This document shows, piece after piece, positions 51,512 to 61,134 of a DNA stretch of 64,000 nucleotides. The DNA lies in NCBI RefSeq assembly GCF_003063435.1, contig NZ_NESL01000003.1, positions 186,001 through 250,000 of the forward strand, in the 5' to 3' direction. How positions within the stretch are numbered: position 1 is the stretch's first letter; the number at the start of each line of letters is the position of its first letter. The notes under the pieces are model-generated. The model ran no database searches. It had not been told where the DNA came from and worked only from the letters and a program-made list of their open reading frames with translations. Source of the stretch: Limnohabitans sp. 2KL-1 (GTDB lineage: Bacteria > Pseudomonadota > Gammaproteobacteria > Burkholderiales > Burkholderiaceae_C). The translations under genes and the position numbers were made by a program.

Positions 51512-52354
51512 ATGACCTCACCTGACCTCGCCACCCTGCGCCAGCGCGTGCAGGCCCGCACCGCCGACCAGGACGTGGCCGATTACCAGCGCGACGGCGC
51601 GGTGTGCATCCGCAACTTGTTCACGCCCGAAGAAGTGGCCTTGCTGCGTGACGGCATTGAATCCAACTTGGCCCACCCCAGCCCGCGTGGGATGGTGGCC
51701 AGTCGGCCCGACGACCCAGGGCGCTTTTTTGAGGACTTTTGCAACTGGCAGGACATCCCGCAGTACAAGCGTTTCATCTTTGAAACGCCCTTGGCCGCTC
51801 TGGCCCAGCGCCTGATGCAAAGCACCACGGTGCGCCTGTACCACGACCACCTGCTGGTCAAGGAGCCCGGCACGCGCCAGCGCACGCCTTGGCACCAGGA
51901 CCAGCCTTATTACAACGTGGACGGCCTGCAAAACATCAGCTTCTGGATTCCGGTGGACCCGGTGTCCCGCCCATCCACGTTGGAGTTCATCGCGGGTTCG
52001 CACCGAGGCCCCTGGCTCATGCCGCGCACCTTCATGACGAACCAGGCCAAATGGTTCCCCGAAGGCTCTCTGGCCGAGTTGCCCGACATCGACAACCACC
52101 GCCAAGACTTCCCCATCTTGGGCTGGGACTTGCAGCCGGGCGATCTGGTGTGTTTTCACATGCTCAGCCTGCACGCCTCGGCCGGGGTAGACGGCACGCA
52201 GCGCAGGCGCGTGTACTCGGTGCGTTTTTTGGGCGACGACATGACCCACGCACCACGGCCTTGGGTGACCTCGCCGCCCTTCCCCGAGCTAGACCAGGAA
52301 CTGCCGGCCGGGGTGCCGATGGACCATGCGCTGTTTCCGTTGATGCAAACTTGA
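51512..52354 (+). CDS. Phytanoyl-CoA dioxygenase (PhyH) family protein
   Basis: A 280-residue Fe(II)/2-oxoglutarate oxygenase. The iron motif HxD is in TPWHQDQPYY and the distal His in CFHMLSLHASAG, with an Arg for 2-oxoglutarate in RRVYSVRFLG. PhyH relatives hydroxylate lipids, ectoine, halogenated or other small molecules; this one is not assigned. The ATG at 51512 is chosen; a TTG at 51503 is possible. It lies alone, convergent with the flavoprotein gene. Confidence 0.85.
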   Translation: MTSPDLATLRQRVQARTADQDVADYQRDGAVCIRNLFTPEEVALLRDGIESNLAHPSPRGMVASRPDDPGRFFEDFCNWQDIPQYKRFIFETPLAALAQRLMQSTTVRLYHDHLLVKEPGTRQRTPWHQDQPYYNVDGLQNISFWIPVDPVSRPSTLEFIAGSHRGPWLMPRTFMTNQAKWFPEGSLAELPDIDNHRQDFPILGWDLQPGDLVCFHMLSLHASAGVDGTQRRRVYSVRFLGDDMTHAPRPWVTSPPFPELDQELPAGVPMDHALFPLMQT

Positions 52355-52433
52355 TCCAAGGTCGGGCTGCCGATCGATCAACGGGGGTCATGGCCCCATG
52401 TTTCGCACCTCAACGTCACGGAGCCACCAACAA

Positions 52434-53768
52434 TCACCCTCCCGTGAAGTCCTTCACCATGTTGCCATACCACTGCAAATCGGCTTGCCACAGTTCCTGA
52501 CGGCGGAAGTTGTCGTCGGTGACGGTTTGCAGCAAGTGCCCTGCTTCACCCATCTTGTATTCGAATTTCACATTGATGGCTTCCAAAGGTTCGGTGTTGA
52601 CCAGCATGAAGCACAGGTTGTCGATGATCACGGGTTTCATCGGTTGGCCTTTGGATTGCTGTGCGATGTAGGTGGACACGCTGCGCCCCATGCGGTTGGC
52701 GATGTGGCCGCTCTTGGGGTAGTGGCCAAACTGGGGGGACACCGCGCCCACGCTGTCGCCAATCACGAACACGTTGGGATCGTCCTTCATGTTGTAAAAC
52801 TCGGGGTGCACTTCGGCCCAGGTGGTGGGCTTGCCGTCTGGCGTCTTGCCCACGGCACCCATTTTCCAGACCAGATCAGCCGCCTGATGGTGGCCCATGA
52901 AGATGGCGTCATCAAACTTGAAGTCGCCCGCCATGGTCTTGACCACCTTGTTGTAGGGGTCCAGTTCTTTCACGCCCGCGTTGGGCACGTAGGTGATCGT
53001 GTCGTGGTACAGCTCGTCAAACGCCATGCGGTAGCCGCCGCCAATGGGCGCGATGCGGGGCTTGGGGTCGAGGATCACAATCTTCGCGGGGATCTTGTTT
53101 CTCTGAAAGTAATCGGCCATCAAACACGCTCGCTCATACGGGGACGGCGGGCAGCGGTGCGGCGGCGGTGGCAGCGTCATGACAAACGTCCCCCCCTTGA
53201 AACCTTTGATTTTTTGTTTGAGCGCCAAATGTTCAGCGCTGGGCACATAGGCGCTGGAGAAATGCTTGTGCGTGTACGCCATGGCGGCGCGGTCATTGCC
53301 AAACCAGGGTTCATAGGTCACGCGGATACCGGCGGACACGACCAGCCAGTCGTAATCCACAAAGCCTTGTGCGGTGTGCACCCGCTTTTTGTCGCGGTCA
53401 ATGTCGGTGATTTCGGTTTGCACAAAGGTGTAGCCCATGCGCTCGGCCGCTGCGCTGTACGAGTGCAGCAGGAAGGAGGTGTCCACCACATCGACCAACC
53501 ACTTGTTGCTCAAAGGGCAAGACCAGAAGATGGGATTTTTTTCAAGCAGCACGACCTCCAGGTCGGGTGCGTCTTCGCGCAAATGGCGGGCAGCGGCCAA
53601 GCCCCCCCAACCACCACCCAAAATGACCACACGGCGTTTTTTGCCCTTGGGCATCAACTCGGTGGTGGGCGTGAACAAAAAAGGCTGAGCGATGACAGCA
53701 GAGGACGCAACCGACAGTGCGCCCCATGCTGCCGCGCCTTGAAGGAGGGTGCGACGTGCGGTGGTCAT
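52434..53768 (-). CDS. Flavocytochrome c sulfide dehydrogenase-type flavoprotein (FccB/SoxF-like)
   Basis: A 444-residue FAD protein that resembles the flavoprotein subunit of sulfide dehydrogenase. A twin-arginine signal is present at the N-terminus (TTARRTLLQGAAAWG, cleaved near VIAQ), so it is exported folded. FAD motif VVILGGGWGGLAAARHL; redox cysteines in NPIFWSCPLSNKW and CPPSPYERACL, plus a C-terminal Cys in DNLCFML. The cytochrome partner gene is not adjacent, so the electron acceptor is unknown. The start at 53768 is chosen; the frame opens to 53849. Confidence 0.85.
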   Translation of the reverse strand: MTTARRTLLQGAAAWGALSVASSAVIAQPFLFTPTTELMPKGKKRRVVILGGGWGGLAAARHLREDAPDLEVVLLEKNPIFWSCPLSNKWLVDVVDTSFLLHSYSAAAERMGYTFVQTEITDIDRDKKRVHTAQGFVDYDWLVVSAGIRVTYEPWFGNDRAAMAYTHKHFSSAYVPSAEHLALKQKIKGFKGGTFVMTLPPPPHRCPPSPYERACLMADYFQRNKIPAKIVILDPKPRIAPIGGGYRMAFDELYHDTITYVPNAGVKELDPYNKVVKTMAGDFKFDDAIFMGHHQAADLVWKMGAVGKTPDGKPTTWAEVHPEFYNMKDDPNVFVIGDSVGAVSPQFGHYPKSGHIANRMGRSVSTYIAQQSKGQPMKPVIIDNLCFMLVNTEPLEAINVKFEYKMGEAGHLLQTVTDDNFRRQELWQADLQWYGNMVKDFTGG

Positions 53769-53846
53769 AAAGGACTTCCGTGAATGTGAAGGAAAAACCT
53801 GTCGGCGCATGCGAGGAGAAGTAACTCCAATGCCCCGAAGGCAGGT

Positions 53847-53869
53847 CACCCACGCGGCGGGCGTGGGTG
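53847..53869. other. GC-rich hairpin in the FccB/permease intergenic region
   Basis: CACCCACGC and GCGTGGGTG form a perfect 9-bp stem around GGCGG. A second dyad, CGCCATG-N8-CATGGCG, follows at 53880-53901. On the minus strand they lie 79-133 bases before the flavoprotein start and could be part of its leader or a bidirectional terminator. The rest of 53769-54066 holds only the TGTATACA site. Confidence 0.35.
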
Positions 53870-53982
53870 CCTGATATTACGCCATGGCCCATGTCATGGC
53901 GCTTGCCCTTGGGAAGCCTCATGGCTGCTGCCAAAAGCCTGTCCTGAGCAGGGTTTTCACGCATCTACATCGCATTTATTTT

Positions 53983-53990
53983 TGTATACA
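53983..53990. promoter_or_regulatory. TGTATACA palindrome upstream of the NCS2 permease
   Basis: An 8-bp palindrome, TGTATACA, 77 bp before the permease ATG. The same core lies inside the 12-bp palindrome CGTGTATACACG at 59441-59452, before the ABC-transporter ATPase that leads into ureD. GntR-family regulators often bind such TGTATACA-type sites. Confidence 0.4.
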
Positions 53991-54066
53991 GTTTGGAACA
54001 CAAAGAAGCGCCCATCTAGTTTCTTTGCGGTTTTTACCCTCTGTTTACTTTTCAGGAGTCCCCTCC

Positions 54067-55554
54067 ATGAGTTCAACCATCCACCCCGTGGACGAGAAAT
54101 TGCCCAACGGCAAGCTCGCCGCATTGGGCCTGCAACATGTGCTGGTGATGTATGCCGGTGCTGTGGCCGTGCCCCTGATCGTGGGCCGCGCCCTCAAGCT
54201 CAGCCCGCAAGACGTGGCTTACCTGATTTCGGCCGACCTGTTTTGCTGCGGTCTGGTCACCCTGATCCAGTCGCTGGGGGCCACGCAGTGGTTCGGCATT
54301 CGCCTGCCCGTGATGATGGGCGTGACGTTCGCATCCGTGGCCCCCATGGTGGCCATGGCCAACGCCAACCCGGGCGAGCTGGGGGCGCAGCTGATCTTTG
54401 GCTCCATCATTGGGGCGGGCATCATCTCGATCCTGATCGCGCCGCTGGTCAGCCGCTTGTTGCGCTTTTTCCCGCCCGTGGTCACTGGCACCATCATTGC
54501 TGTGATCGGCATCAGCCTGATGCGCATCGGCATCAACTGGATTTTTGGCAACCCGTTTGGCCCCACCGCGCCCAGCATCGTGACGCCCGAGCACAAGCAG
54601 TGGCTGGACGCCGCAGCGGCTGCCGCCAGCGCACCGGGCTCCGTGTTGCCCGCCGTTCCCAAGGATCTGGCACTCTTGCCCAAGATGCCCAACCCCAAAT
54701 ACGCCGACCTGACCGGCGTGGGCATTGCCGCATTGGTGTTGGTCTCCATCATGTTGATCGCCCGCTACGCCAAAGGCTTTTTGGCCAACATCTCGGTGCT
54801 GCTGGGCATCGTGATCGGTGGCGTGGTGGCCACAGCCATGGGCCTGATGAACTTCGACAAGGTCGGAAAAGCCGCCTGGTTTGATGTGGTGCTGCCCTTC
54901 CACTTTGGCATGCCCGTGTTTGAGCCCGTGCTGATTTTGACCATGACCTTGGTGATGATCGTGGTGATGATCGAATCGACCGGCATGTTCCTGGCGCTGG
55001 GCGAGATGACCGATAAAAAAGTCGATCAGGCAGCCCTCACACGCGGCTTGCGCACCGACGGTCTGGGCACCTTGATTGGCGGCATTTTCAACACATTCCC
55101 CTACACCAGCTTCTCGCAAAACGTGGGCTTGGTCGCCGTGACCGGTGTCAAGAGCCGCTTTGTGTGTGTGGCCGGTGGTTTGATTTTGGTCGCCTTGGGC
55201 CTCTTGCCCAAGATGGCGGCCTTGATCGAATCCTTGCCCACGGTGGTGTTGGGCGGCGCGGGTCTGGTCATGTTCGGCATGGTGGCGGCCACCGGCATCC
55301 GCATCTTGGGCGGGGTGGACTTCAAGAACAACCGCTTCAACGCCATGATCGTGGCCATCTCGATCGGCATCGGCATGATCCCGCTGATCGCGCCCAACTT
55401 CAAACAGTGGATGCCGCACGGTCTGCATCCGCTGATCGAGTCGGGCATTTTGCTGGCCTCCATCAGCGCTGTGGCTCTGAACCTGTTCTTCAACGGTGCC
55501 AGCGGGGACAACCGCGACGCGATTGAAGCGGCCAAGCAAGCCGAGGCGCATTGA
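54067..55554 (+). CDS. NCS2-family purine/uracil permease
   Basis: A 495-residue member of the nucleobase-cation symporter-2 family with about 14 membrane segments. Typical marks: LGLQHVLVMYAGAVAVPLIVG at the start, the QxxGATxxxGIRLPVMMGVTF region, MIVVMIESTGMFLALGEM and NTFPYTSFSQNVGLVAVTGV (substrate-site Gln/Asn segment). Relatives carry xanthine, uric acid or uracil. The ATG at 54067 fits; the frame opens earlier to 53884 without a likely start. A terminator follows at 55616. Confidence 0.9.
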   Translation: MSSTIHPVDEKLPNGKLAALGLQHVLVMYAGAVAVPLIVGRALKLSPQDVAYLISADLFCCGLVTLIQSLGATQWFGIRLPVMMGVTFASVAPMVAMANANPGELGAQLIFGSIIGAGIISILIAPLVSRLLRFFPPVVTGTIIAVIGISLMRIGINWIFGNPFGPTAPSIVTPEHKQWLDAAAAAASAPGSVLPAVPKDLALLPKMPNPKYADLTGVGIAALVLVSIMLIARYAKGFLANISVLLGIVIGGVVATAMGLMNFDKVGKAAWFDVVLPFHFGMPVFEPVLILTMTLVMIVVMIESTGMFLALGEMTDKKVDQAALTRGLRTDGLGTLIGGIFNTFPYTSFSQNVGLVAVTGVKSRFVCVAGGLILVALGLLPKMAALIESLPTVVLGGAGLVMFGMVAATGIRILGGVDFKNNRFNAMIVAISIGIGMIPLIAPNFKQWMPHGLHPLIESGILLASISAVALNLFFNGASGDNRDAIEAAKQAEAH

Positions 55555-55615
55555 ATTCAGGCAACTGAAGTCATGGCTACCCAGTCAAGCCGGGTATGAC
55601 ATGCTTTCATCAACC

Positions 55616-55645
55616 AAAAGCCAAGCCACGTGCTTGGCTTTTTGC
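55616..55645 (+). terminator. Rho-independent terminator after the NCS2 permease
   Basis: AAAGCCAAGC paired with GCTTGGCTTT over a 5-base loop, then a T-rich tail. Located 62 bp after the permease stop and upstream of maeB. Confidence 0.85.
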
Positions 55646-55737
55646 TTTTTATGCAGGTAATCCACAGCCTGAAACGGCGCTCAAATAGGTTACGCTTTCA
55701 CGGACCTCTTTTTATTTGATCTACCGAGACAAGAACA

Positions 55738-58038
55738 ATGAGCCAAAAACAACTCTCCCCCGCCGAAGAAGCCCTGCGCGATGCGGCCCGCGATTACCAC
55801 CGCTTTCCCACCCGCGGCAAGGTCTCGGTCAACCCGACCAAGCCCCTGTCCAACCAGCGCGACCTGTCGCTGGCCTATTCACCCGGCGTGGCTTATCCAT
55901 GCCTGGACATCGAAGCCGACCCGTCCAAAGCGGCCGAGTTCACCTCACGCGGCAATCTGGTGGCGGTGATCACCAACGGCACGGCTGTGCTGGGCCTGGG
56001 CGACATCGGCCCGCTGGCGGCCAAGCCCGTGATGGAGGGCAAGGGCTGCCTGTTCAAGAAATTCGCGGGCATTGACGTGTTCGACATCGAACTGGCCGAG
56101 CGCGACCCGGACAAACTGGTGGACATCATCGCCGCCATGGAGCCCACCTTGGGCGGCATCAACCTCGAAGACATCAAGGCGCCCGAGTGCTTCTACATCG
56201 AGAAGAAGCTGCGCGAGCGCATGAACATCCCGGTCTTCCACGACGACCAGCACGGCACGGCCATCATCGCCTCGGCCGCCATGCTCAACGGCTTGGAGCT
56301 GGTGGGCAAGGACATTGGCAGCATCAAGCTGGCCGTCTCGGGCGCGGGCGCAGCCGCCATCGCGTGCCTGGACGTGATGGTGGGCCTGGGCGTGAAGGTC
56401 GAAAACATTTTTGTCTGCGACTCCAAAGGCGTGATCTACGAAGGCCGCCCCGGCGGTTACGACGAGTCCAAAGCCCGCTACGCGCAAAAGACCGAGGCCC
56501 GTAGCCTGGCCGATGCGGTCAACGGGGCCGACGTGTTCCTGGGCTGCTCGGCCCCCGGCGTGATGACGGTGGCCATGATCAAGACCATGGCCCGTGACCC
56601 GGTGATCCTGGCCCTGGCCAACCCCGAGCCCGAAATCCGCCCCGAGCTGGCCAAGGCCGCCCGCCCGGACTGCATCATCGCCACCGGCCGCTCGGACTAC
56701 CCGAACCAGGTCAACAACGTGCTGTGCTTCCCCTACATCTTCCGGGGGGCCCTGGACTGCGGCGCGACCAAAATCACCGAGGCCATGAAGCTCGCCTGCG
56801 TGCGCCAGATTGCCGACCTGGCCAAGGCCGACATCAGCGAAGAAGTGGCCAGCGCATACGCAGGCAAAGAGCTGTCTTTTGGCCGCGACTACCTGATCCC
56901 CACGCCGTTTGACTCGCGCCTGATCCTGCGCATCGCCCCCGCCGTGGCCCAAGCCGCAGCCGACTCTGGCGTGGCCACGCGCCCCATCACCGACATGGAC
57001 GCCTACCGACAGCAGCTGCAAAGCTTTGTGACGCAAACCGGCATCCTGATGCGTCCCATCTTCAACGCCGCCAAGGCAGTGCCACAAGACGCTAAGCGCG
57101 TGGCCTATGCCGACGGTGAAGACGAACGCGCTCTGCGTGCGGCCCAGATGGCCATTGACGACAAACTGGCCCACCCGATCCTGATTGGCCGCCCCTCGGT
57201 CATCGCCGCCCGCATCGAAAAAGCCGGTCTGCGCATGCGCCTGGGCGTGGACGTGGACAACGTGAACCCCGAAGACGATCCACGTTTCCGCCAATACTGG
57301 GAGCACTACCACCAGCTGATGAAGCGCAACGGCGCCACACCCGCCGTGGCCAAGGCGGCGGTGCGCCGCTCCAACACCATCATCGGCTCGCTGATGGTCT
57401 CGCTGGGCGACGCCGACGCCATGATCTGCGGCCTGGCCGGCACTTACATGACGCATCTGGAGCGGATTGACAGCATCCTGGGCAAGCGGGCGGACGTGGG
57501 CAACTACGCCGCCGTGAACGCCCTCATGACCAACCAGGGTCCGCTGTTCGTCACCGACACCTATGTCAATGAAGACCCCAGCGCCGAACAACTGGCCGAG
57601 ATCGCCTGGATGGCCGCCCAAGAGGTGCAGCGCTTTGGCATCGTGCCCAAGGTGGCGTTCCTGTCGCATTCAAGCTACGGCTCGTCCAAGCGGGCGTCCG
57701 CCCGCAAGATGCGCCTGGCGCGTGACCTGTTCGTGGCGCAGCACCCCGACATCGAGTGCGATGGCGAGCTGCACGGCGACGCGGCCCTGCAGCCCGAAAT
57801 CCGCAGCGCCTACCTCGAAGACAGCAGCCTCACCGGCTCGGCCAACCTGTTGGTCTGCCCCAACCTGGACGCGGCCAACATTTTGTACAACGTGATGAAG
57901 ACCACCACCAGCGGCGGCGTCACGGTCGGCCCGATCCTGATGGGCACGGCCGCCACGGCGCACATCCTGACGCCTGCGGCCACCGTGCGCCGGGTGCTGA
58001 ACATGACCGCCTTGGCGGTGGCGCAAGCGCACCATTGA
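55738..58038 (+). CDS. maeB: NADP-dependent malic enzyme MaeB with phosphotransacetylase-like domain
   Basis: A 766-residue enzyme converting malate to pyruvate, CO2 and NADPH. Malic-enzyme domain in the first ~430 residues: [23 protein letters not shown], the metal site [11 protein letters not shown] and the Rossmann [14 protein letters not shown]. The C-terminal ~320 residues form the PTA-like regulatory domain of large MaeB enzymes, ending [14 protein letters not shown]. Length is as expected for the family. It stands alone as a transcription unit. Confidence 0.95.
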   Translation: MSQKQLSPAEEALRDAARDYHRFPTRGKVSVNPTKPLSNQRDLSLAYSPGVAYPCLDIEADPSKAAEFTSRGNLVAVITNGTAVLGLGDIGPLAAKPVMEGKGCLFKKFAGIDVFDIELAERDPDKLVDIIAAMEPTLGGINLEDIKAPECFYIEKKLRERMNIPVFHDDQHGTAIIASAAMLNGLELVGKDIGSIKLAVSGAGAAAIACLDVMVGLGVKVENIFVCDSKGVIYEGRPGGYDESKARYAQKTEARSLADAVNGADVFLGCSAPGVMTVAMIKTMARDPVILALANPEPEIRPELAKAARPDCIIATGRSDYPNQVNNVLCFPYIFRGALDCGATKITEAMKLACVRQIADLAKADISEEVASAYAGKELSFGRDYLIPTPFDSRLILRIAPAVAQAAADSGVATRPITDMDAYRQQLQSFVTQTGILMRPIFNAAKAVPQDAKRVAYADGEDERALRAAQMAIDDKLAHPILIGRPSVIAARIEKAGLRMRLGVDVDNVNPEDDPRFRQYWEHYHQLMKRNGATPAVAKAAVRRSNTIIGSLMVSLGDADAMICGLAGTYMTHLERIDSILGKRADVGNYAAVNALMTNQGPLFVTDTYVNEDPSAEQLAEIAWMAAQEVQRFGIVPKVAFLSHSSYGSSKRASARKMRLARDLFVAQHPDIECDGELHGDAALQPEIRSAYLEDSSLTGSANLLVCPNLDAANILYNVMKTTTSGGVTVGPILMGTAATAHILTPAATVRRVLNMTALAVAQAHH

Positions 58039-58086
58039 GGCACCCTGTTCAAGCCTTTTTAAATCACACATTGCCGCAGCGCCGCC

Positions 58087-58103
58087 CCACCCCGCTGGGG
58101 TGG
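58087..58103 (+). other. Hairpin after maeB
   Basis: CCACCCC-GCT-GGGGTGG, a 7-bp GC stem about 50 bp after the maeB stop. No T-tract follows, so it may be a weak or Rho-assisted terminator. Confidence 0.4.
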
Positions 58104-58143
58104 CCCAGCGTGTAAATGGCATCAACCTGAACAAAAAGCCTCA

Positions 58144-58179
58144 TTTTGGTGCAATCAACCGGTCTGGGTGGCACCAAAA
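58144..58179. promoter_or_regulatory. Inverted repeat TTTTGGTGC/GCACCAAAA upstream of the ABC receptor gene
   Basis: Perfect 9-bp arms, TTTTGGTGC (58144-58152) and GCACCAAAA (58171-58179), separated by 18 bp and ending 108 bp before the receptor ATG. The GGTGC/GCACC words are those of NtrC sites, although spacing differs from the classical operator. It would suit nitrogen control of a urea-linked transporter. No convincing sigma-54 promoter was found. Confidence 0.3.
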
Positions 58180-58287
58180 GCGGGGATTTCTAGGGGATGG
58201 ACCTGACACGGCCCGTCAGCACCTTGGTCGATAATGGCACCGATTTTGCTAGACAAGATTCACCGTTTATTGACCCTGGAGCCCCTC

Positions 58288-59322
58288 ATGAACAAGCGTT
58301 TCTTACTCAAGGCCACAGCTGCACTGGCCGCCGTCGCCTCTTTTGGCTTGGCACAAGCACAAAGCACCGCCATCAAGTTCCAGCTCGATTGGCGCTTTGA
58401 GGGTCCATCGGCTTTCTTCTTGCTGCCTGCGGCCAAGGGCTATTTCAAGGACGCCAAACTGGACGTGACCGTGGACTCGGGCAACGGCTCGGGTGGCGCA
58501 GTCACCCGCGTGGCTTCGGGCACCTACGACCTGGGCTTTGCCGATCTGGCCGCCCTGATGGAGTTCCACGCCAACAACCCCGACGCACCGAACAAGCCTG
58601 TGGCCATCATGATGGTCTACAACAACACGCCCGCATCGGTCATGGCTTTGAAGAAGTCCGGCATCAAGACCCCCGCCGACTTGGCCGGCAAAAAGCTGGG
58701 CGCACCCGTGTTTGACGCCGGTCGCCGTGCATTCCCCATCTTCCAGAAAGCCAACGGCATTGGCAACGTGGCCTGGACCGCGATGGACCCGCCTTTGCGT
58801 GAAACCATGCTGGTGCGCGGTGACGTGGACGCCATCACCGGCTTCACCTTCACATCGCTGCTCAACATCGAGGCACGTGGCGTGAAGGCCGAAGACGTGG
58901 TCGTGATGCAGTACCCCGACTTTGGCGTCAAGCTGTACGGCAACGCCATCATCGCCTCACCCAAAATCCTGAAAGAAAACCCTGCTGCTGTGAAAGCCTT
59001 CCTGTCTGCCTTCACCAAGGGTGCCAAAGACGTGATGGCCGACCCGACCAAAGCCATTGAATCGGTCAAGGCACGCGACGGCATCATCAACGTGGCGCTG
59101 GAAACACGCCGCTTGCAGTTGGCGATCGACACCGTGATCAACAGCCCCTCGGCCCGCGCCGAAGGCTTTGGTCAAGTCAATGGTCCTCGCATGACGCTGA
59201 TGGCGTCGCAAGTGTCGGACGCCTTCAACACCAAGACCCGCGTGAAGTCTGAAGACATCTGGAACGGCTCGTTCCTGCCCTCGGCCAAAGAGCTGGACAT
59301 TCTGCCCAAGCCCAAGAAGTAA
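58288..59322 (+). CDS. ABC transporter substrate-binding protein (NMT1/THI5-like)
   Basis: A 344-residue periplasmic receptor. Signal peptide (MNKRFLLKATAALAAVASFG..., cleaved after AQAQ), then an NMT1-like domain (FQLDWRFEGPSAFFLLPAAKGYF, DSGNGSGGAVTRVASGTYDLGFADL). The class binds nitrogenous small molecules such as pyrimidines, cyanate/nitrate, sulfonates or amides. It starts a gene set that leads to ureD, so a nitrogen compound is likely (inference). The Shine-Dalgarno is GGAG at 58278. Confidence 0.9.
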   Translation: MNKRFLLKATAALAAVASFGLAQAQSTAIKFQLDWRFEGPSAFFLLPAAKGYFKDAKLDVTVDSGNGSGGAVTRVASGTYDLGFADLAALMEFHANNPDAPNKPVAIMMVYNNTPASVMALKKSGIKTPADLAGKKLGAPVFDAGRRAFPIFQKANGIGNVAWTAMDPPLRETMLVRGDVDAITGFTFTSLLNIEARGVKAEDVVVMQYPDFGVKLYGNAIIASPKILKENPAAVKAFLSAFTKGAKDVMADPTKAIESVKARDGIINVALETRRLQLAIDTVINSPSARAEGFGQVNGPRMTLMASQVSDAFNTKTRVKSEDIWNGSFLPSAKELDILPKPKK

Positions 59323-59393
59323 GGCCACGGCTTGCGGCCAGCCCTGTGCGGCCGCAAGCTTTCGGCGCTGAGCGGTTCCCACTCGGCGCTGTG

Positions 59394-59429
59394 AGCCCAC
59401 TGGGGTGTGCAACGCGTCAGTGGGCTTTT
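59394..59429 (+). terminator. Terminator between the receptor and ATPase genes
   Basis: Stem AGCCCACT/AGTGGGCT with a 17-base loop and a T4 run. It separates the receptor gene from the ATPase-permease-ureD unit and would favour excess receptor. Confidence 0.6.
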
Positions 59430-59440
59430 GCCAAGCCGCA

Positions 59441-59452
59441 CGTGTATACACG
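59441..59452. promoter_or_regulatory. CGTGTATACACG palindrome before the ABC ATPase gene
   Basis: A perfect 12-bp palindrome 26 bp before the ATPase ATG, directly after the terminator. Its core is the TGTATACA found before the NCS2 permease (53983). It implies a separate, regulated promoter for the ATPase-permease-ureD unit. Confidence 0.5.
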
Positions 59453-59478
59453 CTCGAACACCATTTCAAAGTCACACC

Positions 59479-60297
59479 ATGTCCCAAGACGCATTCGTCG
59501 ATTTTCAGAATGTCTGGCTGGCCTACAACGACGAGTTGCTGGCGCAAAACCACTTTGCTGTCGAAGACATCAACCTGCAAGTCAAACAAGGCGAATTCAT
59601 CGCCATCGTCGGGCCCTCGGGCTGCGGCAAGTCCACCTTCATGAAGCTGACCACCGGCCTGAAGATGCCAAGCCGTGGCCGCATTTTGGTCGATGGGCAG
59701 CCTGTGACTGGGCCACTCAAGATCAGCGGCATGGCGTTTCAAGCCTCGTCGTTGCTGCCATGGCGCACCACGCTCGACAACGTGTTGTTGCCCCTTGAAA
59801 TCGTGGAGCCCTACCGCTCCAACTTCAAGCAAAAGAAAGAAGAGTACGCAGAGCGCGCACGCAAACTGCTGAACACCGTGGGTTTGGGCGGCTACGAAGA
59901 CAAATTCCCTTGGCAACTGTCGGGCGGCATGCAGCAACGCGCCAGCATCTGCCGCGCCCTGATCCATGAACCCAAAATGCTGCTGCTGGACGAGCCCTTT
60001 GGTGCGCTCGATGCCTTCACGCGTGAAGAGCTCTGGTGCATCTTGCGCGACCTGTGGACCGAGCAAAAGTTCAACGTCATTCTGGTCACGCACGACCTGC
60101 GCGAATCGGTGTTTCTGGCCGACACGGTGTACGTGATGAGCAAGAGCCCTGGCCGCTTTGTGGTCAAGCGCGAGATCGACCTGCCGCGCCCGCGTGATCT
60201 GGAGATCACCTACACCCCCGAATTCACCAACATCGTGCACGAGCTGCGCGGCCACATCGGCGCCATACGCAAGACCGGTGCAGCGATCAACCAATAA
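59479..60297 (+). CDS. ABC transporter ATP-binding protein
   Basis: A 272-residue ATPase of the nitrate/taurine-transporter class: Walker A GPSGCGKST, signature LSGGMQQRASICRAL, Walker B LLLDEPFGALD and H-loop LVTHDLRESV. The ATG at 59479 is chosen; the frame opens upstream to 59407 through the palindrome. Followed 15 bp later by the permease gene. Confidence 0.9.
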   Translation: MSQDAFVDFQNVWLAYNDELLAQNHFAVEDINLQVKQGEFIAIVGPSGCGKSTFMKLTTGLKMPSRGRILVDGQPVTGPLKISGMAFQASSLLPWRTTLDNVLLPLEIVEPYRSNFKQKKEEYAERARKLLNTVGLGGYEDKFPWQLSGGMQQRASICRALIHEPKMLLLDEPFGALDAFTREELWCILRDLWTEQKFNVILVTHDLRESVFLADTVYVMSKSPGRFVVKREIDLPRPRDLEITYTPEFTNIVHELRGHIGAIRKTGAAINQ

Positions 60298-60312
60298 GCG
60301 GGAGCCACGCAC

Positions 60313-61080
60313 ATGAAACAAAAAACACTGGAAACCTGGTCACCATGGATCCTGCTGGTGCTGAGTCTGCTGATCTGGGAGGGGCTGTGCCGCGCCTTCA
60401 ATGTGTCGGAATTCGTCTTCCCCAGCCCTTGGCGCATTGCCGAACAAACGGTTGAATACCGCGATGTGATTGCGGGCCACGCCTGGCGCACCTTCTGGGT
60501 GACCATGGTGGGCTTTGGCATCGCCATCGTGGTGGGCGTGCTGCTGGGCTTCATCATCGGCAGCTCGCGACTGGCTTATGCCGCCGTGTACCCGCTCATG
60601 ACCGCCTTCAATGCCCTGCCCAAAGCGGCCTTTGTGCCCATCTTGGTGGTGTGGTTTGGCATCGGCATCGGCCCGGCCATCCTCACGGCGTTTCTCATCA
60701 GCTTCTTCCCGATCATGGTGAACATCGCCACGGGTCTGGCCACGCTGGAGCCTGAACTCGAAGACGTGTTGCGCGTGCTGGGCGCCAAGCGTTGGGATGT
60801 GCTGATCAAAGTCGGCCTGCCGCGCTCCATGCCTTACTTTTACGGCTCGCTCAAAGTCGCCATCACGCTGGCCTTTGTGGGTACCACCGTGTCCGAGATG
60901 ACCGCATCGAACGAAGGCATTGGCTACCTGCTGATCTCGGCCGGCTCGGCCATGCAAATGGGTCTGGCGTTTTCAGGTCTGGTGGTGGTGGGCGCGATGG
61001 CGATGATCATGTACGAACTGTTCAGCGCCATCGAAAAGCACACCACCGGCTGGGCACACCGCAGCTCGCAAGGTGAATGA
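60313..61080 (+). CDS. ABC transporter permease
   Basis: A 255-residue membrane protein with about six transmembrane segments and the coupling-loop pattern LEDVLRVLGAKRWDVLIKVGLPRSMPYF. It belongs to the TauC/SsuC family. It pairs with the ATPase (59479) and the receptor (58288). ureD starts 54 bp downstream. Confidence 0.9.
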   Translation: MKQKTLETWSPWILLVLSLLIWEGLCRAFNVSEFVFPSPWRIAEQTVEYRDVIAGHAWRTFWVTMVGFGIAIVVGVLLGFIIGSSRLAYAAVYPLMTAFNALPKAAFVPILVVWFGIGIGPAILTAFLISFFPIMVNIATGLATLEPELEDVLRVLGAKRWDVLIKVGLPRSMPYFYGSLKVAITLAFVGTTVSEMTASNEGIGYLLISAGSAMQMGLAFSGLVVVGAMAMIMYELFSAIEKHTTGWAHRSSQGE

Positions 61081-61134
61081 AGCGCATGCTGTCTTGCGTG
61101 TGATGAAGTCGGCCGATCCAAGAACGTTGATGCA

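Noticed and set aside
53860..54066. Purine-type riboswitch in front of the NCS2 permease
   Set aside because: I looked for a conserved purine or xanthine aptamer core; only simple dyads and TGTATACA are visible. A covariance-model search would be decisive.
54073..57669. Long minus-strand frames opposite the NCS2 permease and maeB
   Set aside because: Both sense genes have full family motifs; the antisense frames are His/Gly/Gln-rich shadows.
58144..58200. Sigma-54 promoter next to the TTTTGGTGC repeat
   Set aside because: TGGCAC is present, but the required TTGC at the proper distance is not.
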